From: Pseudomonas nitroreducens
Lineage (GTDB): Bacteria; Pseudomonadota; Gammaproteobacteria; Pseudomonadales; Pseudomonadaceae
DNA length: 64,000 bases
Reading direction: 5' to 3'
Assembly: GCF_024170165.1 (NCBI RefSeq)
Contig: NZ_JALJXP010000001.1
Span: 372,001-436,000 of the forward strand
Both the position numbers and the translations under genes were made by a program. The notes beneath the pieces were generated by a model, which searched no databases, was not told the DNA's origin, and saw only the letters and a program-made list of their open reading frames with translations. Below are positions 52,478 through 60,424 of the stretch, piece by piece (the stretch's first letter is position 1; each line of letters begins with the position of its first letter).

Positions 52478-52888
52478 TCAGTCCGGAATGACCGCGATGA
52501 CGTCAATTTCCATCAGCCACTGCGGCTGGCCGAGGGCCGACACCACCAGGCCGGTGGAGATCGGGAACACGCCCTTCAGCCACTTGCCGACTTCCTGGTA
52601 CACCGGCTCGCGGTAGCGCGGGTCGATCAGGTAGGTGGTGGTCTTGACGATGTGCGACAGGTCGCTGCCGGCTTCTTCCAGCAGCTGCTTGACGTTCTTC
52701 ATCGCCTGCTCGGCCTGGGCACGCGGGTCGCCCAGCCCTACCAGGTTGCCCTCGAAGTCGGTCCCGACCTGGCCGCGTACATACACGGTGTTGCCGGCAC
52801 GCACGGCCTGGCACAGGTCGTTGTCCAGGGTCTGGTTCGGGTAGGTGTCCTTGGTGTTGAACATGCGGATGCGAGTGTGGGTAGGCAT
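52478..52888 (-). CDS. RidA/YjgF-family enamine/imine deaminase-like protein
   Basis: A 136-residue RidA-fold protein: LDNDLCQAVRAGNTVYVRGQVGTD, DPRAQAEQAMKNVKQLLEEAGSDLSHIVKTTTYL and QPQWLMEIDVIAVI. The usual RidA arginine of the active site (in IEIEAVA-R) is not obvious, so it may belong to one of the Rid1-7 subfamilies with other chemistry. It starts three bases after the monooxygenase stop with its Shine-Dalgarno GGGAG inside that gene's end. It probably hydrolyses or protects against a reactive imine made in the pathway. Confidence 0.87.
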   Translation of the reverse strand: MPTHTRIRMFNTKDTYPNQTLDNDLCQAVRAGNTVYVRGQVGTDFEGNLVGLGDPRAQAEQAMKNVKQLLEEAGSDLSHIVKTTTYLIDPRYREPVYQEVGKWLKGVFPISTGLVVSALGQPQWLMEIDVIAVIPD

Positions 52889-52891
52889 CTC

Positions 52892-54220
52892 TTACTCCCA
52901 GGATGCGGCTTTCGGAACGGAGCCTTCGCGCTGCGAGGCATCCTGATATTCGACATAACGGCGTTGGGTGGCGATGTGGCCGGCCACGTGCTTGGCGTCG
53001 TGCCACACGCCCCAGATGAACGAGGAACCACGGCGCGACAGCCACGGCAGGCCGACGAAGTACACGCCCGGCTCGCGGGACACACCGCGCTGGTGCTTGG
53101 GCTTGCCCTTGTCGTCGAAGGCGTCCACCTGCAGCCAGTTGAAGTCCACGGCGTAGCCGGTGGCCCAGATGATCGAGGTGATGCCGGCTGCGGCGAGGTC
53201 CAGTTGCTGGAGCGGGTTGCGGATGCACTCGGCGTCCGGGTAGACCTTGCGGGCTTCCGGTTCCAACGGCAGGTCCAGGCCATTGCGCTCGATGTAGGCG
53301 TCGGCGGCGTCCAGCAGGCCGAGGTAGTTGTCGTCGCCGGCTTTCAGGTTGGCTACCAGGTCGTCCTGGAAGGTCACCTTGCCGTCGGCGAAGGACTTGG
53401 TCAGGCCGGTCAGGGTGATGCCCTCGTTGGCCAGACGGCGGAAATCGATGGTCTCGCCACCACGGGCACCGCTCACGGCGATGGTCACGTGCTCGCGGCC
53501 CGGCTGCACTTCCTCGGCATCCCACAGGCCGAGCACACCCAGCCACCAGACGAAGTCGCGGTTGCGGTAGGAGCGCGGCGGACGGTCATGGGCGCCCACG
53601 GAGAGGAAGACCTTCTTGCCGGCGCGGTTCAGCTCGTCGGCGATCTGCACGCCGGAGGAGCCGGCACCGATCACCAGCACGGCGCCTTCGGGCAGCTGCT
53701 GCGGGTTGAAGTACTTGGCCGAGTGGATCTGCTGGATGCTCTCGTCCTTCGGCGCGATGGCCGGGATCACCGGGCGCTGGAACGGGCCGGTGGCGGAGAC
53801 GATACGCAGGGCCTGCAGGGTGCCCTCGGAGGTTTCCACGCTGAAGCCGGGGCGGCCTTCGTTGCGGGTGACCTTCTTCACTTCCACGCCGGTGCGGATC
53901 GGCGCGTTGAACTGCTTGGCGTAGGCGACGAAGTACTCGGCGACCTGCTCCTTGGCCGGGAAATCATCCGGGCCAACCGGGAATTCCAGGTTCGGGAAGC
54001 GGTCATGCCAGGCCGGGCCGTTGGCGACCAGCGAGTCCCAGCGGCCGGTGCGCCAGGCTTCGGCGATGCGGCTCTTTTCCAGCACGATGTGCGGCACGCC
54101 CTGCTGGGTCAGGTGCTCGCTCATGGCCACGCCGGCTTGTCCGGCGCCAACGACCAGCGTGTCGATTTCCAGGTTATCAAGCGACTTCTTGCCGAAGGCG
54201 CCTGGATTCAGGTCGGTCAT
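52892..54220 (-). CDS. FAD/NAD(P)-dependent flavoprotein monooxygenase
   Basis: A 442-residue group B-type flavoprotein. The FAD motif VGAGQAGVAMSEH is at residues 24-36 and the NAD(P)H motif IGAGSSGVQIADEL at about 184-197; the linker ATGPFQRPVIP is typical of flavin monooxygenases. It is probably an N-hydroxylating or ring/side-chain monooxygenase. It is the first gene of a minus-strand set with RidA, DUF1028 and an ArgE-like enzyme, which points to oxidation of an amino compound followed by imine and amide hydrolysis (inference). Its start has GAGGAA upstream. A 378-base repeat-bearing leader precedes it. Confidence 0.87.
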   Translation of the reverse strand: MTDLNPGAFGKKSLDNLEIDTLVVGAGQAGVAMSEHLTQQGVPHIVLEKSRIAEAWRTGRWDSLVANGPAWHDRFPNLEFPVGPDDFPAKEQVAEYFVAYAKQFNAPIRTGVEVKKVTRNEGRPGFSVETSEGTLQALRIVSATGPFQRPVIPAIAPKDESIQQIHSAKYFNPQQLPEGAVLVIGAGSSGVQIADELNRAGKKVFLSVGAHDRPPRSYRNRDFVWWLGVLGLWDAEEVQPGREHVTIAVSGARGGETIDFRRLANEGITLTGLTKSFADGKVTFQDDLVANLKAGDDNYLGLLDAADAYIERNGLDLPLEPEARKVYPDAECIRNPLQQLDLAAAGITSIIWATGYAVDFNWLQVDAFDDKGKPKHQRGVSREPGVYFVGLPWLSRRGSSFIWGVWHDAKHVAGHIATQRRYVEYQDASQREGSVPKAASWE

Positions 54221-54598
54221 GGCTTGCTTCCTCAGACTCTGATCACGTTTGTTCTTGTTGCGGCTTGCGATGAGGTGTTGGCCGCATTCTGTTCAGAGGC
54301 TGTGAATAGCGAAATTATGTTTTTTGTAGTCGCAGGCTAGGGAAAAGCTGCACCCACGCAAACCCCGCGGCCCGCGGGCTGCAGGGGAGGGGGTATAGGA
54401 TTTTTGGTGGCTGGGGCGACAAATTGGATAGGCAGAATGTGGCTTGTGCGGGATTGCTCCCGCGCCGACGTCACCGGCGTGCCGCTGGGTAGGATGGGTG
54501 GAGCGCAGCGATACCCATGCTGTCGGCGCACCGGATTGATGGGTATCGCTGCGCTCCACGCCATCCTACGAACGCATTCATCCTGAAAGTCAGGCGGA
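54221..54598. other. Leader/promoter region of the monooxygenase operon with long inverted repeat
   Basis: There is no credible gene. An inverted repeat spans 54489-54518 and 54539-54569 (GTAGGATGG ... GGAGCGCAGCG ... and its reverse), a known type of dispersed Pseudomonas repeat. An AT-rich stretch at about 54300-54335 could hold the monooxygenase promoter, read on the minus strand. Confidence 0.6.
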
Positions 54599-55519
54599 TC
54601 AGCGGCTCTCCGCCACCGCCTCGATGAATCGCTCCAGCACCAGGTTCGGCCGGCGGCCCTTGCGGGTCACCACGGTCAGCGGGATGTCGTAGTGGAAGCG
54701 CTCCGGGCGCAGCGGGCGCAGGCGGCCCTGGGCGACCCAGTCGGCGGCGTAGTGGTCGGGCAGGTAGCCGATGTAGCTGCCGGTGAGGATCAGGAAGGCC
54801 ATGCCCTCGCGGTCCGAGGCATTCGCGCTGCCGCGCAGTTCCTGGTGGCGTTCCTGGGCTTCGGCGGGGATGCGGTAGCTGGGCTCCACCGCGTCGCAGG
54901 CGTGGATTTCCTCCACCGTGATGCTCGCGTCGTCGCGCTCGAACAGCGGGTGTTCCTGGCTGCAGAACAGCAGCGAGCGTTCTTCATAAAGAGCGGAATA
55001 CTCCAGCCCCGACAGCGGGCTGATGAGCGGTACCACGCCCACATGCAACCGTCCGTCGAGAACTCCCAGCTCGATCTCGTTGGGCGTGGTCATGCCGATG
55101 TTGATCCGCACGCCCGGCCCGCTGGCTTTCAGCGCGCGCAGGGCGTGGGTGATGCGCATCTGCGGCAGGGTCACCAGGTTGTTGATGATGCCGATGTTCA
55201 GCTCACCGCGCAGGTGCTGGTGCAGCTCGTTGACCTCGGCGCGGAAGCCCTCCAGCGCTGCCAGTAGCGACTGGGTTGCGCGGTACACCTCGCGGCCCTC
55301 GTCAGTCAGCGCGAAGCCCGCCCGGCCGCGCTGGCACAGGCGCATGCCCAGGCGCTTTTCCAGGTCGCCCATGTGCAGGCTGATGGCCGAGCGGCTGATG
55401 CCCAGCGTGCTTTCCGCGGCCGAGAAGCTGCCGCACTCGACTATGGTTTTGAAGATGCGCAGCAGGCGGATCTCGAAGTCGCTGACCTGGCCCAGCGAAG
55501 GCGCCCGTTGTTTCGCCAT
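54599..55519 (-). CDS. bauR: LysR-family regulator of beta-alanine catabolism
   Basis: A 306-residue LTTR: winged helix-turn-helix at about residues 15-75 (LLRIFKTIVECGSFSAAESTLGISRSAISLHMGDLEKRLG) and a periplasmic-binding-protein-like effector domain. It is divergent from bauA with a 137-base gap, the arrangement of PA0133/bauR in P. aeruginosa, where it activates bauABCD in response to beta-alanine. The assignment rests on this conserved position. A TTAAC-TCAC-GTTAA palindrome lies between the genes. Confidence 0.85.
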   Translation of the reverse strand: MAKQRAPSLGQVSDFEIRLLRIFKTIVECGSFSAAESTLGISRSAISLHMGDLEKRLGMRLCQRGRAGFALTDEGREVYRATQSLLAALEGFRAEVNELHQHLRGELNIGIINNLVTLPQMRITHALRALKASGPGVRINIGMTTPNEIELGVLDGRLHVGVVPLISPLSGLEYSALYEERSLLFCSQEHPLFERDDASITVEEIHACDAVEPSYRIPAEAQERHQELRGSANASDREGMAFLILTGSYIGYLPDHYAADWVAQGRLRPLRPERFHYDIPLTVVTRKGRRPNLVLERFIEAVAESR

Positions 55520-55656
55520 TTTAGTTTTACCAATACGAAACTGAACGTAAGAAGAATAAGCTTTAACTCACGTTAAGTCAGGCCCAATCTACGAGCATCG
55601 CACCAGGCCCGACGCGGCCTGCGCGCCCAACAAGACTGTCGTCGAGGACATGCTCC
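55520..55656. promoter_or_regulatory. bauR-bauA divergent promoter with LysR-type palindrome
   Basis: A perfect 5-bp inverted repeat TTAAC (55563-55567) / GTTAA (55572-55576) with a four-base spacer lies about 80 bases before bauA. AT content is high from 55520 to 55580. It is a likely BauR site, though the strict T-N11-A spacing is not met by this repeat alone. Confidence 0.55.
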
Positions 55657-57003
55657 ATGAACCAGCAAGTGAACGTCACCCCGTCGGTGGCCAGCGAACT
55701 GAACCTGAAGGCCCACTGGATGCCCTTCAGCGCCAACCGCAACTTCCATAAAGACCCGCGCATCATCGTCGCCGCCGAAGGCAGCTGGCTGGTGGACGAC
55801 CAGGGCCGCAAGATCTACGACAGCCTGTCGGGCCTGTGGACCTGCGGTGCCGGTCACTCGCGCAAGGAAATCGCCGACGCGGTCGCCAAGCAGCTGACCA
55901 CCCTCGACTACTCCCCGGCCTTCCAGTACGGCCACCCGCTGTCCTTCAAGCTGGCCGAGAAAATCACCCAGCTGACCCCGGCCGGCCTCGACCACGTGTT
56001 CTTCACAGGCTCGGGCTCCGAGTGCGCCGACACCTCGATCAAGATGGCCCGTGCCTACTGGCGCCTGAAAGGCCAGGCGCAGAAGACCAAGCTGATCGGT
56101 CGCGCCCGTGGCTACCACGGCGTGAACGTCGCCGGCACCGCCCTGGGCGGCATCGGTGGCAACCGCAAGATGTTCGGCCAACTGATGGACGTCGACCACC
56201 TGCCGCACACCCTGCAGCCGGGCATGGCCTTCACCAAGGGCATGGCTGAAACCGGTGGTGTCGAGCTGGCCAACGAACTGCTGAAGCTGATCGAACTGCA
56301 TGACGCCTCGAACATCGCCGCCGTCATCGTCGAGCCGATGTCCGGTTCCGCCGGCGTCCTGGTACCGCCGAAGGGCTACCTGCAGCGTCTGCGCGAAATC
56401 TGCGACCAGCACAACATCCTGCTGATCTTCGACGAAGTGATCACCGCCTTCGGCCGCATGGGCAAGGCCACCGGCGCCGAGTTCTTCGGCGTGAAGCCGG
56501 ACATCATGAACGTCGCCAAGCAGGTCACCAACGGCGCCATCCCCATGGGCGCGGTGATCGCCAGCAGCGAAATCTACGACACCTTCATGGGCCAGAACCT
56601 GCCGGAATACGCCGTCGAGTTCGGCCATGGCTACACCTACTCCGCGCACCCGGTCGCCTGCGCCGCCGGTATCGCCGCGCTGGACCTGCTGGAAAAAGAG
56701 AACCTGATCCAGCAGTCGCTGGAACTGGCTCCCTACTTCGAGAAGGCCCTGCACGGCCTGAAGGGCGCGAAGAACGTCATCGACATCCGCAACTGCGGCC
56801 TGGCCGGCGCGATCCAGATCGGCGCCCGTGACGGCGACGCCATCGTGCGTCCGTTCGAAGCCAGCATGAAGCTGTGGAAAGAAGGCTTCTACGTGCGCTT
56901 CGGCGGCGACACCCTGCAGTTCGGCCCGACCTTCAACGCCAAGCCCGAAGACCTGGACCGCCTGTTCAGCGCCGTGGGCGACGCCCTCAACGGGGTAGCG
57001 TAA
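55657..57003 (+). CDS. bauA: Beta-alanine:pyruvate transaminase (omega-aminotransferase)
   Basis: A 448-residue class III PLP aminotransferase. The pyridoxal lysine is K288 (in VAKQVTNGAIPMGAV); IFDEVITAFGRMG carries the PLP-pyridine Asp; GGNRKMFG and YHGVNVAG are family loops. It transfers the amino group of beta-alanine to pyruvate, giving malonate semialdehyde and alanine. Enzymes of this type also accept other omega-amines. It is the first gene of bauABC, immediately followed by bauB with no gap, and divergent from bauR. Confidence 0.95.
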   Translation: MNQQVNVTPSVASELNLKAHWMPFSANRNFHKDPRIIVAAEGSWLVDDQGRKIYDSLSGLWTCGAGHSRKEIADAVAKQLTTLDYSPAFQYGHPLSFKLAEKITQLTPAGLDHVFFTGSGSECADTSIKMARAYWRLKGQAQKTKLIGRARGYHGVNVAGTALGGIGGNRKMFGQLMDVDHLPHTLQPGMAFTKGMAETGGVELANELLKLIELHDASNIAAVIVEPMSGSAGVLVPPKGYLQRLREICDQHNILLIFDEVITAFGRMGKATGAEFFGVKPDIMNVAKQVTNGAIPMGAVIASSEIYDTFMGQNLPEYAVEFGHGYTYSAHPVACAAGIAALDLLEKENLIQQSLELAPYFEKALHGLKGAKNVIDIRNCGLAGAIQIGARDGDAIVRPFEASMKLWKEGFYVRFGGDTLQFGPTFNAKPEDLDRLFSAVGDALNGVA

Positions 57004-57315
57004 GTGAGCGAGCGTCCGAAGGCCGTCCCGACGGTACAGATCGACAACGACAAGGTCCTGGTCACCGAGTGGCGCTTCGCCCCCGGTGCCGAGACCGGCT
57101 GGCACCGCCACGGCATGGAATACGTCGTGGTCCCGGTGACCAACGGCGAACTGCTGCTGGAAACCCCCGAGGGCGAGCGCCGCGCGCCGCTGGTCCTGGG
57201 TGCGAGCTACACCCGCCAGATCGGTACCGAGCACAACGTGATCAACCCGTGCGATCACGAAGTGGCGTTCATCGAGATCGAGCTCAAGAGCGACGACCAC
57301 CCGCACAGCCACTGA
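57004..57315 (+). CDS. bauB: Small cupin protein of the beta-alanine operon
   Basis: A 103-residue cupin: ETGWHRHGMEYVVVPVTNGELLLETPEGE holds the metal-binding histidines and Glu of cupin motif 1, and SYTRQIGTEHNVIN gives motif 2. It starts with GTG at the base after the bauA stop. Its biochemical role is not established; in P. aeruginosa it is co-induced with bauA. It may bind malonate semialdehyde or another small acid (inference). A 175-base gap with a CCCTCTCCCT repeat separates it from bauC. Confidence 0.88.
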   Translation: MSERPKAVPTVQIDNDKVLVTEWRFAPGAETGWHRHGMEYVVVPVTNGELLLETPEGERRAPLVLGASYTRQIGTEHNVINPCDHEVAFIEIELKSDDHPHSH

Positions 57316-57408
57316 GTGCGCGGGCACGCGAGAAGGCACGCCGGCGGATGTCACCGTAGAGTGACCTTCCCGGCGGGCCTCCACGCCCGAGCCGTGCACC
57401 GTACAAAT

Positions 57409-57444
57409 CCCCTCTCCCTTCAGGGAGAGGGCTAGGGAGAGGGG
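57409..57444. repeat. CCCTCTCCCT palindromic repeat between bauB and bauC
   Basis: Contains CCCTCTCCCTTCAGGGAGAG, the same unit as at 51519-51555. It lies inside the bau transcript and may form an intercistronic stem-loop. Confidence 0.75.
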
Positions 57445-57490
57445 CTCTTCGCGAGCTCCGCCCCACACTTTCAGCGAGAAGAGACTTCCC

Positions 57491-58987
57491 ATGACCACCG
57501 TCAAGCACCTGATCGGCGGCGAGATGATCGCCGACACCGGCCGCACCGCCGCCGTCTTCAACCCGTCCACCGGCGAAGCCATCCGCAAGGTCCCGCTGGC
57601 CAGCCGCGAAACCGTGCAGCAGGCCATCGACGCCGCCAAGGCCGCCTTCCCGGCCTGGCGCAACACCCCGCCGGCCAAGCGCGCCCAGGTGCTGTTCCGC
57701 TTCAAGCAACTGCTCGAAGCCAACGAGCAGCGCATCGTCCAGCTGATCAGCGAAGAACACGGCAAGACCATCGAAGACGCTGCCGGTGAACTCAAGCGCG
57801 GCATCGAGAACGTCGAGTACGCCAGCGCCGCCCCGGAAATCCTCAAAGGCGAGTACAGCCGCAACGTCGGCCCGAACATCGACGCCTGGAGCGACTTCCA
57901 GCCGATCGGCGTGGTCGCCGGCATCACCCCGTTCAACTTCCCGGCCATGGTGCCCCTGTGGATGTACCCGCTGGCCATCGCCTGCGGCAACACCTTCATC
58001 CTCAAGCCGTCCGAGCGTGACCCGAGCTCCACCCTGCTGATCGCCGAACTCTTCGAAGAAGCCGGCCTGCCCAAGGGCGTGCTGAACGTGGTGCACGGCG
58101 ACAAGACCGCCGTCGACGCACTGATCGAAGCCCCGGAAGTGAAGGCCCTGAGCTTCGTGGGCTCGACCCCGATCGCCGAGTACATCTATTCCGAAGGCAC
58201 CAAGCGCGGCAAGCGCGTACAGGCCCTGGGCGGCGCCAAGAACCACGCGGTTCTGATGCCCGACTGCGACCTGGACAACGCCGTCAGCGCCCTGATGGGT
58301 GCGGCCTACGGCTCCTGCGGCGAGCGCTGCATGGCCATCTCCGTGGCCGTCTGCGTGGGCGACCAGATCGGCGACGCGCTGGTCGAGAAGATCGTTCCGC
58401 AGATCAAGGCCCTGAAAATCGGTGCTGGCACCAACTGCGGCCTGGACATGGGCCCGCTGGTCACTGGCGCGGCACAGGCCAAGGTCACCGGCTACATCGA
58501 CACCGGCGTAGAACAAGGCGCCCAGCTGCTGGTCGACGGCCGCAACTTCAAGGTGGCCGGTCACGAGAACGGCTTTTTCATCGGCGGCACCCTGTTCGAC
58601 AAGGTGACCCCGGACATGACCATCTACCAGGAAGAAATCTTCGGCCCGGTGCTCTGCATCGTGCGCGTGAACAGCCTGGAAGAAGCCATGCAGCTGATCA
58701 ACGACCACGAATACGGCAACGGCACCTGCATCTTCACCCGCGACGGTGAAGCGGCCCGCCTGTTCTGCGACGAGATCGAAGTCGGCATGGTCGGCGTCAA
58801 CGTACCGCTGCCGGTACCGGTGGCCTACCACAGCTTCGGCGGCTGGAAGCGTTCGCTGTTCGGCGACCTGCACGCCTACGGCCCGGATGGTGTGCGCTTC
58901 TACACCAAGCGCAAGGCCATCACCCAGCGCTGGCCGCAGCGCAAGTCGCACGAAGCGGCGCAGTTCGCCTTCCCCAGCAATGGCTGA
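57491..58987 (+). CDS. bauC: Malonate-semialdehyde / methylmalonate-semialdehyde dehydrogenase (acylating)
   Basis: A 498-residue CoA-dependent aldehyde dehydrogenase. The nucleophile is C280 in GSCGERCMAIS, the characteristic MMSDH loop; PFNFPAMVPLWM and FVGSTPIAEYIY are cofactor and substrate motifs. It converts malonate semialdehyde to acetyl-CoA, completing beta-alanine breakdown begun by BauA. The orthologue in P. aeruginosa is PA0130. No bauD-type permease gene follows; instead there is a terminator and a toxin-antitoxin operon. Confidence 0.92.
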   Translation: MTTVKHLIGGEMIADTGRTAAVFNPSTGEAIRKVPLASRETVQQAIDAAKAAFPAWRNTPPAKRAQVLFRFKQLLEANEQRIVQLISEEHGKTIEDAAGELKRGIENVEYASAAPEILKGEYSRNVGPNIDAWSDFQPIGVVAGITPFNFPAMVPLWMYPLAIACGNTFILKPSERDPSSTLLIAELFEEAGLPKGVLNVVHGDKTAVDALIEAPEVKALSFVGSTPIAEYIYSEGTKRGKRVQALGGAKNHAVLMPDCDLDNAVSALMGAAYGSCGERCMAISVAVCVGDQIGDALVEKIVPQIKALKIGAGTNCGLDMGPLVTGAAQAKVTGYIDTGVEQGAQLLVDGRNFKVAGHENGFFIGGTLFDKVTPDMTIYQEEIFGPVLCIVRVNSLEEAMQLINDHEYGNGTCIFTRDGEAARLFCDEIEVGMVGVNVPLPVPVAYHSFGGWKRSLFGDLHAYGPDGVRFYTKRKAITQRWPQRKSHEAAQFAFPSNG

Positions 58988-59005
58988 TGGTGAATAAGCG
59001 GTAAG

Positions 59006-59036
59006 AAAAAGGCCGGTCAGATGACCGGCCTTTTTT
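59006..59036. terminator. Bidirectional rho-independent terminator after bauC
   Basis: GGCCGGTC (59011-59018) pairs with GACCGGCC (59023-59030) across a four-base loop, flanked by A5 upstream and T6 downstream. It works best for bauC on the plus strand, 23 bases after its stop. Confidence 0.95.
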
Positions 59037-59147
59037 GTTTCCAGCGGCAGAACTTGTGGATCAGTGGCACTGAAAAGATGGTACGTAGTTAGGTACAATG
59101 TTGCCTCGCACGCCACTGTTCGCCATCGGCGGCAAGGATCACCTTTC

Positions 59148-59420
59148 ATGCAAGTACTCACCTTCACCCAGGCCCGCGCCGACCTGAAGCAGACCATGGA
59201 CGATGTGTGCCGGGATCACGAACCGGCGGTCATCACCCGCCAGCGCGGCGAGCCGGTGGTGATGATTTCCCTGGAGGACTACAACGGCATGCAGGAGACC
59301 CTCTATCTGCTGAGTTCCACTGCCAACGCCAAGCGGCTGCGCGAGTCTCTCGACGAGGTGCGGGCGGGCAAGGCTCAGGTCAAGGAGCTGGCCGTTGAAC
59401 GTGAAGTCGAAAAGCCGTAA
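59148..59420 (+). CDS. yefM: YefM-family (Phd/YefM) antitoxin
   Basis: A 90-residue antitoxin: VLTFTQARADLKQTMDDVCRDHEPAVITRQRGEPVVMISLEDYNGMQETLYLLSS is the Phd/YefM DNA-binding domain, and the acidic/basic C-terminal tail wraps YoeB. The start is ATG 59148 after AAGGA. Repeated GTAC motifs (59081-59084 and 59093-59096, in GGTACGTAGTTAGGTACAA) upstream match the TGTAC-type sites used by YefM for autoregulation. It is unrelated in its C-terminus to the RelE partner encoded at 44555. Confidence 0.92.
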   Translation: MQVLTFTQARADLKQTMDDVCRDHEPAVITRQRGEPVVMISLEDYNGMQETLYLLSSTANAKRLRESLDEVRAGKAQVKELAVEREVEKP

Positions 59421-59703
59421 CAAGTCGACCGCCCGCGACTCCATCAGCGTTGCCTTCACCAGCCATGGTTGGGAGGACTATCAGTTCTGGGAGCAGGGTG
59501 ATGCGGATGTCTTCCGGGTCATCAACGAACTGATCGAAGAGTGTCGGCGCACGCCGCACAAGGGCACGGGCCGGCCTGAGCCGTTGAAGGGCGATCTGTC
59601 CGGGTTCTGGTCGCGCCGCATCACCCGTGAGCACCGCCTGATCTACTTCTTCGAGGGCGAGGTGCTGACGATCCTGCAGTGCCGATACCACTACGACAAA
59701 TAG
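59395..59703 (+). CDS. yoeB: YoeB mRNA interferase toxin
   Basis: A 102-residue toxin. GWEDYQFWEQGDADVFRVINELIEECRRTPHKGTGRPEPLKGDLSGFWSRRI is the canonical YoeB sequence; the catalytic Glu (in PEPLK), Arg (SRRI) and C-terminal His-Tyr (CRYHYDK) are present. Translation probably starts at TTG 59395, seven bases after AAGGAG and overlapping yefM by 26 bases; GTG 59401 is an alternative. It cleaves mRNA at the ribosomal A site. It converges on the BRO-domain gene. Confidence 0.92.
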   Translation: MNVKSKSRNKSTARDSISVAFTSHGWEDYQFWEQGDADVFRVINELIEECRRTPHKGTGRPEPLKGDLSGFWSRRITREHRLIYFFEGEVLTILQCRYHYDK

Positions 59704-59734
59704 GGCCGCCGATGCGGCCCTTCTTCATTTCAGG

Positions 59735-60190
59735 TCAGTCGCGCCAGGCGAGTTGGGGAATTTCGTCCCAGCGCATCCACAGGTCGCCTTGCCAGTTCAG
59801 CAGCATCAGGCGGCGGGCGTCCCAGGTGAGGAGTATGCGGCGGGGGGCGGCGGATTCCGGGGAGTGCTGGTCGCGCAGGGTGGGGAGGACGTCCTGGGTG
59901 AGCCAGCGGTCGAGGGCTTCGAGTTCGGGGTGGCCGAAGCGCAGCAGCGCCTTGTAGAGGGCGGCTTCGCTGAGCATCACGGTTTCTTCTTCGCTGCCGG
60001 TGCTGTAGGCGAGGCAAGCGGTGCGGACTTCGTGAGGGTAGAAGCGGTGGTGGATGCTGTGGGGGAAGCGGTAGGCGACCAGGCGGGCGATGTCGCGGGC
60101 GGCGAACCAGGGTTGGTTGTCGATCAGGACGCCGCGCAGGGGGCGGTTGTGGCGAGTGAAGAAGGTTGGGGTGTAGATGATGTTGTGCAT
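59735..60190 (-). CDS. BRO-N domain (phage antirepressor-like) protein
   Basis: A 151-residue protein. The N-terminal two thirds follow the BRO-N pattern: GVLIDNQPWFAARDIARLVAYRFPHSIHHRFYPHEV, then LSEAALYKALLRFGHPELEALDRWLTQDVLPTLR, ending in a short tryptophan-rich tail. BRO-N proteins bind DNA and include phage antirepressors. No other phage gene is visible nearby, so it is an orphan. Its Shine-Dalgarno GGAG is part of a CTAGTGGAG target that is complementary to the C4-like RNA encoded just upstream, so its translation is probably repressed by that RNA. Confidence 0.85.
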   Translation of the reverse strand: MHNIIYTPTFFTRHNRPLRGVLIDNQPWFAARDIARLVAYRFPHSIHHRFYPHEVRTACLAYSTGSEEETVMLSEAALYKALLRFGHPELEALDRWLTQDVLPTLRDQHSPESAAPRRILLTWDARRLMLLNWQGDLWMRWDEIPQLAWRD

Positions 60191-60197
60191 TGATGAA

Positions 60198-60237
60198 GCT
60201 CCACTAGAAGTTTAGAGCTGCCATCGACGTCGCCAAA
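60198..60237 (-). promoter_or_regulatory. C4 RNA target sites at the BRO gene ribosome-binding site
   Basis: On the minus strand TTTGGCGAC (60229-60237) and CTAGTGGAG (60199-60207) flank about 21 bases. Both are complementary to the contiguous CCACTAGCCGGTTCGCCAA segment (60262-60280), and the second contains the Shine-Dalgarno. This is the a/b target arrangement of C4-regulated antirepressor messages. Confidence 0.7.
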
Positions 60238-60252
60238 CGAAGGGTGGCAGAC

Positions 60253-60311
60253 CGCGCGGGGTTGGCGAACCGGCTAGTGGTGCCCGGCAGACCCGGAGGT
60301 CTCCCCGCGCG
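60253..60311 (-). ncRNA. C4-type antisense RNA core
   Basis: On the minus strand a perfect 9-bp outer stem (CGCGCGGGG at 60303-60311 with CCCCGCGCG at 60253-60261) encloses two hairpins: AGACC-TCCG-GGTCT, and CCGG-CCGG with the loop GCACCACTAG; then the unpaired TTCGCCAA. The loop and the unpaired stretch are complementary to the two target sites over the BRO gene ribosome-binding site. This matches the C4 RNA of phages P1/P7 and related elements (Rfam C4, from memory). A TTGTTG-N17-TATCCT promoter lies upstream at about 60446-60474. Confidence 0.72.
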
Positions 60312-60400
60312 ATCCGCCATTGAGCGTTGCAGAAAATTCTGCACGTGCGGGGACCTGCAAGAACATTCGCTGTTCTCGCAAGCGCCTTCAAGCGCTTTCG

Positions 60401-60424
60401 CGCCACTAGTTCCGGGTCGCCAAA
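60401..60424 (-). repeat. Second copy of the C4 target sequence in the leader
   Basis: On the minus strand TTTGGCGACCCGG and ACTAGTGG occur here almost back to back, so this segment is complementary to the C4 antisense region 60262-60280 over about 19 bases. It could sequester the antisense sequence in cis before processing. Confidence 0.65.

Noticed and set aside
55573..58185. 870-codon open frame antisense to bauA and bauB
   Set aside because: It is the mirror of strongly supported genes on the plus strand; it has no family motif and arises from GC-rich codon bias.
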